From an uncultured Roseateles sp. (GTDB taxonomy: Bacteria > Pseudomonadota > Gammaproteobacteria > Burkholderiales > Burkholderiaceae): a DNA stretch of 14,906 nucleotides. The notes under the pieces are model-generated. The model saw only the letters and a program-made list of their open reading frames with translations, did no database searches and was not told where the DNA came from. Shown in pieces: positions 10,652-14,906 of the stretch (positions are counted from its first letter, which is position 1; every line of letters begins with the position of its first letter). A program made the translations under genes and the position numbers. The stretch is taken from the NCBI GenBank assembly GCA_946886855.1, contig CAMPJJ010000118.1:1-14906 (forward strand), in the 5' to 3' direction.

Positions 10652-10668
10652 CGCGGCACCGTGCCGCG
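10652..10668 (-). promoter_or_regulatory. Palindrome beside the DUF1328 ribosome binding site
   Basis: CGCGGCAC and GTGCCGCG are separated by a single C. In the minus-strand mRNA this hairpin ends one base before the AGGAG box of the DUF1328 gene, so it could affect translation or be a protein-binding palindrome. Function is not known. Confidence 0.45.
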
Positions 10669-10749
10669 ATGAAGTGAACTTTAGGGACTGGCCGGTTCGC
10701 CTGGGGCAGTCCCGCACCGCGAACCCGCGTCGGAGCCGAAACCGAGACG

Positions 10750-10767
10750 CTGTAGGAGAGGACCTAC
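10750..10767 (-). promoter_or_regulatory. Interrupted palindrome GTAGG-N6-CCTAC upstream of DUF1328
   Basis: GTAGG (10752-10756) and CCTAC (10763-10767) flank AGAGGA, about 115 bases upstream of the DUF1328 start. On the minus strand the nearer half reads CCTACAGC, which resembles other boxes in this window. It could be an operator or part of a promoter. The rest of the 10639-10903 intergenic region shows nothing else except the terminator at 10842-10865. Confidence 0.35.
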
Positions 10768-10841
10768 CGCGCCTCCCGGGCGCGTGTCGCAGCGGCAAAG
10801 ACGTCCGTCCATCAAGGACCGCACGCCCGCCGGCGCCAATG

Positions 10842-10865
10842 AAAAAGCCGGCTCGCGCCGGCTTT
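10842..10865 (-). terminator. Terminator of the ompA-like/secreted protein unit
   Basis: A perfect 9-bp stem AAAGCCGGC/GCCGGCTTT (10844-10852 and 10857-10865) has a TCGC loop. It gives a T5 run on the minus strand (10846-10842), 38 bases after the stop of the gene ending at 10904. On the plus strand there are only three T residues. Confidence 0.8.
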
Positions 10866-10903
10866 CGTCGAGAGAAGCGTGCGCGCCGCGGCGGCGCCCC
10901 TTC

Positions 10904-11614
10904 TCACCAGATCTTCTGGAAGGTCACCCCGACGCGCCCACCCCGAGGGCGGAAGGTCAGCGACGACTGCCCGCTGAGTTCCATCTTGAAGCCCTTGCGC
11001 AGGTCCGCGTAGGCCTTGCGACTGGTGAAGGACAAACCGACCCGCACCTGGCGCTGATCCCGGTTGTTGAGCCCCGCCACGTTCAAGTCGTCGATCTGCG
11101 CGCGCTGCGCATCGACCAGCGGCGTCTGGACGAAGGCATGGGAACGCGGACCGGTCGGCATCGCCAGCCCGACCAGCACGCCGGCGTCCCCGGCCGCGCC
11201 GGAACGCAGGTTCTGGTAGGGCGTCGCATACAGCCCGCCGCCGAATGCGGCACCGCGCTGTTCGACCCCCACCCCCACCCGCAATCCGCTGCCGGACAAG
11301 GGTTTGGCCCACACCATCGTCTGTGTCGCGTGGGGCGCACGGCCGTACCAGCCGGCGGCTCCGGCGGACTGGTTGGCGGTGGCCAGCGGTTCGGCCGCGC
11401 TCTGGGTCACCGTGTAGTGGGAACCCGAAGACGCATCGCGCAAGGCGGGATGGCGCGCGCGCTCGGACAGGCTCCGACCGGAGAGCTCGACATGGTCATC
11501 GAGAGAACTGGGCGTCGCGTCGACGGCGGGCGCCGCCTGGACAAGCGACGCCAGCGTGAGGGTCGCCGGCACCAACGCGGCGCGCAGCAGGTTTCGGGGG
11601 CAGATAGCATTCAT
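10904..11614 (-). CDS. Secreted hypothetical protein, possibly outer-membrane associated
   Basis: A 236-residue exported protein of no family I recognise. Residues 1-27 form a signal peptide (RNLLRAALVPATLTLASLVQA). The mature part has stretches with alternating polar and hydrophobic residues and many glycines (LRVGVGVEQRGAAFGGGLYA, VGLSFTSRKAYADL, GRVGVTFQKIW). It ends in an aromatic residue, as beta-barrel outer membrane proteins often do. That suggests beta structure, but the length would fit only a small barrel and the N-terminal half looks disordered. The start has GGGAG 8 bases upstream. It follows the OmpA-type lipoprotein gene by 27 bases and is probably co-transcribed, ending at the 10842 terminator. 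Confidence 0.75.
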   Translation of the reverse strand: MNAICPRNLLRAALVPATLTLASLVQAAPAVDATPSSLDDHVELSGRSLSERARHPALRDASSGSHYTVTQSAAEPLATANQSAGAAGWYGRAPHATQTMVWAKPLSGSGLRVGVGVEQRGAAFGGGLYATPYQNLRSGAAGDAGVLVGLAMPTGPRSHAFVQTPLVDAQRAQIDDLNVAGLNNRDQRQVRVGLSFTSRKAYADLRKGFKMELSGQSSLTFRPRGGRVGVTFQKIW

Positions 11615-11641
11615 GGCTCAACTCCCGTTCTTGAGAACAAC

Positions 11642-12343
11642 TTAGGACGCGGGTTGCGACAGGAAAATCTCGATCCGACGATTGGCGGCCCGACCGGCCT
11701 CAGTGGCGTTGCTGGCCACCGGCTGTCGACCGCCGCGGCCCTCCACGAGCAGCCGGCCACGCCGGACGCCGTGATGGACCAGGTACTCACGCACGGCTTC
11801 CGCCCGATCCAGCGACAGCGGGCCGTTGACCGCGTCGCCTGCCGAACTGTCGGTGTGGCCCACGATGGTCACGCGGACGGCGTCGTCGAGGTTGCGACTG
11901 ACTTCGTCGAGCACCGGCCGCAGGGCCGGCTTGAGCTCGGAGCGACCGATGTCGAAGGACGCATCGGCAGGCACGCTCAGCTTGAGCTGGTTGTCCGCGG
12001 TGCGGGCAACACTGATGCCTGCACCGACGCCCACCTGGATCAGGGCCTGGCGTCGTTCTTCCATCCGCGACGTCCAGAGGTTGCCGCCGATGGCGGACGG
12101 CGCGGCGCCCGGCGCAGTGCCGGCCGGCGCGTTGACGCCGTCCGAAGCGGACCGGCCGTCCATCGTCGTGCAGCCCCCCAACGCCAGCAGCACACCGATC
12201 GCCAGGACCGGCAGGCTGAGCGCGGCCATCAATCGCTGGCGGCTCCCGACGACAACTCGTGCAAGACGCGCCACGCGGACAGCACGCGCGACGGGCAAGG
12301 CGTCAGCGGCATGGTGGGTGAGGACGCGGGGGCGGCGACGCAT
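11642..12343 (-). CDS. OmpA-family peptidoglycan-binding lipoprotein
   Basis: The C-terminal OmpA domain (about residues 123-230) has FDIGRSELKPALRPVLDEV, then VGHTDSSAG, LSLDRAEAVREYL, VEGRGGRQP and NRRIEIFL. Asp165 and Arg180 are spaced as the two peptidoglycan-contacting residues of A. baumannii OmpA (D271/R286). A lipobox ALGGC with Cys58 follows the hydrophobic run LSLPVLAIGVLL, so the protein is a predicted lipoprotein. The start is ambiguous. ATG 12343 has a GGAG box 7 bases upstream but gives a 38-residue Arg-rich extension before the signal sequence. ATG 12229 gives a textbook lipoprotein signal (Cys20) but has a poorly spaced box. The mature protein is the same. It likely anchors the outer membrane to the cell wall. 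Confidence 0.92.
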   Translation of the reverse strand: MRRRPRVLTHHAADALPVARAVRVARLARVVVGSRQRLMAALSLPVLAIGVLLALGGCTTMDGRSASDGVNAPAGTAPGAAPSAIGGNLWTSRMEERRQALIQVGVGAGISVARTADNQLKLSVPADASFDIGRSELKPALRPVLDEVSRNLDDAVRVTIVGHTDSSAGDAVNGPLSLDRAEAVREYLVHHGVRRGRLLVEGRGGRQPVASNATEAGRAANRRIEIFLSQPAS

Positions 12344-12516
12344 GACAGTCTCCAGGAGGGCGGTGGGGCTCGGTCACACGATAGGGCGACCTTGATGCAT
12401 GTCATGCTAGGGAGATCGCGGGGTGGCGGGTGTAGTCGGCTGTCGGAAGCGCAAGTCAGACTGGGCTGACAAATCGCCATCGATCAGCGGGAGGACGTCT
12501 TCCCTGCCGCGGCCGA

Positions 12517-12783
12517 TCAGGCGCTCAGCATGACGCCATCGGACGGGTCGTCGTCCAGCGGCAGCAGGTCGGCATCGGACAACTCGGCGGCGTCCACCTC
12601 CTCGTCGAAAGCGGCTTGGTCGTCGGCGCCACGGTGCGCGATCAGCGGCTTGTCCAGCGGGCGGTAGATGCGGCTGCGCAGGCGGGCCAGACGCTCGGAG
12701 GCGGCCACTTCGTGGGCAACGCGCTCGGGATCGAGCAGCATCGCGAACGGGTTGGCGGCGAAGTCTTGGGTCTTGGTCTGCAT
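12517..12783 (-). CDS. Hypothetical protein (88 aa), acidic C-terminus
   Basis: An 88-residue soluble protein with no signal peptide. The N-terminal half has FAANPFAMLLDPERVAHEV, then ASERLARLRSRIYRPLDKPLI. I recall this ANPF..LLDPE..., S-RL--L-SR--RPLDKPLI arrangement in short uncharacterised Burkholderiales proteins. The C-terminal half is strongly acidic (DADLLPLDDDPSDG). GGAG lies 6 bases before the ATG. It is a single gene with about 170 bases on its downstream side and 190 on its upstream side. Function unknown. Confidence 0.8.
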   Translation of the reverse strand: MQTKTQDFAANPFAMLLDPERVAHEVAASERLARLRSRIYRPLDKPLIAHRGADDQAAFDEEVDAAELSDADLLPLDDDPSDGVMLSA

Positions 12784-12858
12784 GTCGATCTCCAGGGGGG
12801 ATTCAGTCCGTTCCGAGGGCAGTTCGCGAGGGCCAGCCTGCGAGGGCCTGAGGGCGTC

Positions 12859-12892
12859 GCCGACACCGTGTCGGCATGGAATGGACTGTAGG
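12859..12892 (-). promoter_or_regulatory. Candidate promoter and palindrome for the 88-aa gene
   Basis: On the minus strand CCTACAGT (12892-12885) could act as a -10 element. It is followed closely by a palindrome GCCGACAC-C-GTGTCGGC (12859-12875), which would lie at about the transcript start. I see no clear -35. A similar palindrome with a CACCGTG core lies upstream of the DUF1328 gene. Confidence 0.3.
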
Positions 12893-12972
12893 GATCGAGC
12901 CGGTCCGTCGACAGTGGGCGGCGGGCCAAACCGCGTGTCAGACAGATTCCTAGGGGGTTGCCAGCAGCCGCC

Positions 12973-13716
12973 TCACGGCGAGGCGCGTGGGCGTGACGGA
13001 TGCCGCGCCTGGGCCAGCTTGTCGAGCTTCTCGGCCATCTCGTCCTGCCCGGCGCGGCGGGCGAAGTCGGCCGCCGTCATCTTGTGGTCGTTGCTCAGCG
13101 TGACGTCGGCGCCGGCGGCGATCAGCACCTCGGCGCCGCTGAGACCGCCGTAGCCGGCCGCCATCATCAGCGGCGTCGTGCCGTTGGCCGACCGGGCGTC
13201 GATGTCGGCGCCCTGCGCCACCAGCCAGCGCACCACCTGCTCGTTCGGTCCCGCGGCCGCGTAGTGCAGCGCGGACCAGCCGGGCTCGTTCACGAAGGCG
13301 CCGCGTTTGACGAGTTCCTTGACCCACTCCAGCTGGCCCTTGAGCGCCGCGAGCATCAGCGGCGTCTCGCCGGCCTGGTTGATCGCGCTGACGTCGGTGC
13401 CGGGACTCTTCAGCAGGGTCTCGAAGGCCTTGCCGGACTCTTCGCGGATCGCCACATGCAGGGCCGTGTTGCCCTGCGCATCGCGGACGTTGGGATCGAC
13501 ACCCGCCAGCAGCAGCTTCATCACCGTGGCGGCGTGGTCGTTGCGGGCGGCGACATGCAATTCGGGCGCCGCTGCGGTCGCGGACGCCGGCGTCGGCGCC
13601 TGCGATCCGAATCGCCCCTGCGCCAGGACCGGCCCGGCGGGCATCGCCGCCCACATCAGGCCGGCGAGTGCGCCGCCCACGGCAAGGATCGCCCTCCGCG
13701 GCGAACGGCCGGCCAT
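12973..13716 (-). CDS. Exported ankyrin-repeat protein
   Basis: A 247-residue protein. Residues 1-32 form a signal sequence with a twin arginine (SPRRAIL) before the hydrophobic core and an LA cleavage site, so Tat or Sec export is possible. Ankyrin repeats run from about 51 to 232. There are five recognisable units, each with the TPL or TALH turn and the A-x-G hairpin (GNTALHVAI, GETPLMLAALKGQ, WSALHYAAAG, GTTPLMMAAGYGG), plus a partial one. They give a protein-binding solenoid in the periplasm; the partner is unknown. ATG 13716 starts one base after the tatD stop, with GGAGG 9 bases upstream inside tatD, so translation is probably coupled. The frame opens further upstream, but that part overlaps tatD. 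Confidence 0.9.
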   Translation of the reverse strand: MAGRSPRRAILAVGGALAGLMWAAMPAGPVLAQGRFGSQAPTPASATAAAPELHVAARNDHAATVMKLLLAGVDPNVRDAQGNTALHVAIREESGKAFETLLKSPGTDVSAINQAGETPLMLAALKGQLEWVKELVKRGAFVNEPGWSALHYAAAGPNEQVVRWLVAQGADIDARSANGTTPLMMAAGYGGLSGAEVLIAAGADVTLSNDHKMTAADFARRAGQDEMAEKLDKLAQARHPSRPRASP

Positions 13717-13717
13717 C

Positions 13718-14503
13718 TCAGGCAGCCTCCGGCAGCTGGAACAGCCGCCGCGTGTTCGCCGTGCACTGCGCGGCCAGCGTTTCCACGGACACACCGCGGA
13801 CCTCGGCGATCAGCTTGGCCACGTGCGGGACATAGGCCGGCTGGTTCAGCTTGCCGCGGTACGGCACCGGCGCCAGATAGGGGCTGTCGGTCTCGATCAG
13901 GAGGCGGTCCGCCGGCACGATCTTCGCGACCTCCCGCAGATCGGCCGCGTTCTTGAAGGTCACGATCCCTGAGAAGGAGATGTGGAAGCCCTGGTCCAGC
14001 GCCGCCTTGGCCACGTCCATGGTTTCGGTGAAGCAGTGCACCACGCCGCCGGGCTGGCCGGCGTCCTCCTCGCGCATCAGGCGCAGGGTGTCCTCGGCCG
14101 CCGAACGGGTGTGGATCACCAGCGGCTTGCCCGTCCGCTTCGCGGCGCGGATGTGGTTGCGGAAGCGTTCCCGCTGCCATGCCATGTCCTCGACGGTCCG
14201 GCCGTTCAGGCGGTAGTAGTCCAGCCCGGTCTCGCCGATGGCGACGACCTTGGGATGCGCGGCGCCCGCGACCAGTTCGTCGACGCTGGGCTCATGGACC
14301 TCGTCGCTGTCCGGATGGACGCCGACGGTCGCGAAGAGTTGCCGATGCGCGTCGGCGATGGCCCGGACCTCGGGGAACTCCTCCATCGTCGTGCAGATGC
14401 AGACGGCCTGCGTCACCCGGGCCGCGTCCATCGCGGCGAGCAGGTCGGGGAGCTGGGACTTAAGCTCGGGGAAGCTCAGGTGGCAATGGGAATCGATGTA
14501 CAT
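13718..14503 (-). CDS. TatD family metal-dependent hydrolase (YcfH type)
   Basis: A 261-residue TIM-barrel hydrolase of the TatD/YcfH family. The metal ligands are in place: His6 and His8 in DSHCHL, Glu91 in GETGLDYY, His131 in VIHTR, His156 in VVHCF and Asp206 in IETDSPYL. The family contains Mg-dependent DNases and uncharacterised phosphoesterases; despite the name it is not needed for Tat export. Cytoplasmic, full length, GGAG 8 bases before the ATG. It lies downstream of pilZ and is followed after one base by the ankyrin gene. The pilZ-tatD order is common in proteobacteria. Confidence 0.96.
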   Translation of the reverse strand: MYIDSHCHLSFPELKSQLPDLLAAMDAARVTQAVCICTTMEEFPEVRAIADAHRQLFATVGVHPDSDEVHEPSVDELVAGAAHPKVVAIGETGLDYYRLNGRTVEDMAWQRERFRNHIRAAKRTGKPLVIHTRSAAEDTLRLMREEDAGQPGGVVHCFTETMDVAKAALDQGFHISFSGIVTFKNAADLREVAKIVPADRLLIETDSPYLAPVPYRGKLNQPAYVPHVAKLIAEVRGVSVETLAAQCTANTRRLFQLPEAA

Positions 14504-14515
14504 GAGAACAACTCC

Positions 14516-14564
14516 GCCCGGCTCCTGCGGTGGGCCGGGCGCTGCCGCGGCAAGAGGGCCGCGG
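14516..14564 (-). repeat. Two tandem hairpins between pilZ and tatD
   Basis: Perfect 7-bp stems lie at 14545-14551/14558-14564 (CCGCGGC type, 6-base loop) and 14516-14522/14534-14540 (GCCCGGC type, 11-base loop). No T tract follows on the minus strand. The second hairpin ends immediately before the GGAG ribosome binding site of tatD. Confidence 0.7.
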
Positions 14565-14575
14565 ATTTCCGGGAT

Positions 14576-14906
14576 TCAGATCGTCTGCGTCGGCTTGGCC
14601 GAGGAGATCGCCGTGCCCAGCAGTTCCTCGATCTTGAGCTTGATCACGCGGGTCTTCTCGTCGCCCGGGAAGCGCACGCCGACGCCCTGCGTGCGGCCGC
14701 CCGACGCGTTGGCCGGCGTCAGCCAGGCCACCTTGCCGGCGACCGGATAGCGGTTGGGATCCTCGGGCAGCGTCATCAGCAGGTAGATGTCCTCGCCCAG
14801 CTTGTAGTCGCGCGTGGTCGGCACGAAGACGCCGCCTTCCGAGAAGATCGGGATGTAGGCCGCGTAGAGCGCGCCCTTCTCCTTGATCGACAGCGAGATG
14901 ACGCTG
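14576..14906 (-). CDS. pilZ: PilZ domain protein (N-terminus outside window)
   Basis: The frame stays open to the window edge, so the gene is cut. About 109 residues are visible. They match the short PilZ proteins of type IV pilus systems: SVISLSIKEKGALYAAYIPI at the visible N-terminus, then EGGVFVPTTRDYKLGEDIYL, LPEDPNRYPVAGKVAWLTP and GVGVRFPGDE, ending SSAKPTQTI. This class usually lacks the RxxxR c-di-GMP motif, acts in pilus assembly with the PilB ATPase and FimX-type proteins, and lies next to holB and tatD. A GTG at 14824 is inside the gene and is not the start. tatD follows 72 bases downstream. Confidence 0.92.
   Translation of the reverse strand, partial: SVISLSIKEKGALYAAYIPIFSEGGVFVPTTRDYKLGEDIYLLMTLPEDPNRYPVAGKVAWLTPANASGGRTQGVGVRFPGDEKTRVIKLKIEELLGTAISSAKPTQTI

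Noticed and set aside
10784..12469. A 561-codon plus-strand frame across the OmpA and secreted protein genes
   Set aside because: The opposite strand holds a clear OmpA domain, lipobox, signal peptides, ribosome binding sites and a terminator. The plus frame is low-complexity Arg/Gly/His sequence.
13718..14503. A functional link between tatD and the Tat-like signal of the next gene
   Set aside because: TatD proteins are not required for Tat export despite the name, so the coincidence carries no weight by itself.

Overview
The window is about 15 kb of very GC-rich DNA from the chromosome of what looks like a betaproteobacterium. I infer order Burkholderiales, in the Rubrivivax/Leptothrix/Roseateles range. 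The basis is the carA-carB-greA order, the pilZ-tatD order, the protein sequences as I recall the families, and several short soluble or membrane proteins typical of that group. There are no rRNA or tRNA genes, insertion sequences, phage genes or CRISPR arrays. It reads as core chromosome with a stretch of small lineage-specific genes.

Left part (1-5640, minus strand). This block carries carA and carB, the two subunits of carbamoyl-phosphate synthetase, which feeds arginine and pyrimidine synthesis. The transcription factor gene greA follows, cut by the window edge. carA and carB are 18 bases apart. A hairpin with a T tract separates carB from greA. A small GlcG/HbpS-type (DUF336) gene lies upstream of carA. 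The first ~37 bases of the window look like a fold-back: the plus strand there encodes the expected GreA sequence in the wrong orientation.

Middle part (5640-9670). A Bax-inhibitor-1/YccA-type membrane protein gene lies on the plus strand and ends in a clear terminator. Next come a coupled pair of small minus-strand genes (a 40-residue membrane peptide and a 130-residue protein), a conserved-looking 73-residue plus-strand gene with its own terminator, and an MFS exporter on the minus strand. Two overlapping small plus-strand reading frames, each with a good ribosome binding site, complete this part.

Right part (9670-14906, all minus strand). In order of coordinate it holds: a secreted protein with three copies of a C-x10-C repeat; a DUF1328 small membrane protein; a secreted protein of unknown function; an OmpA-type peptidoglycan-binding lipoprotein; an 88-residue acidic hypothetical protein; and a pilZ-tatD-ankyrin run. 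The exported proteins, the OmpA lipoprotein and the DUF1328 protein suggest cell-envelope or stress functions, but this is inference. The strongest unexplained signals are the greA fold-back at the window start and the triple-repeat cysteine protein. I did not find a convincing new multi-gene system such as a defence or biosynthetic island.
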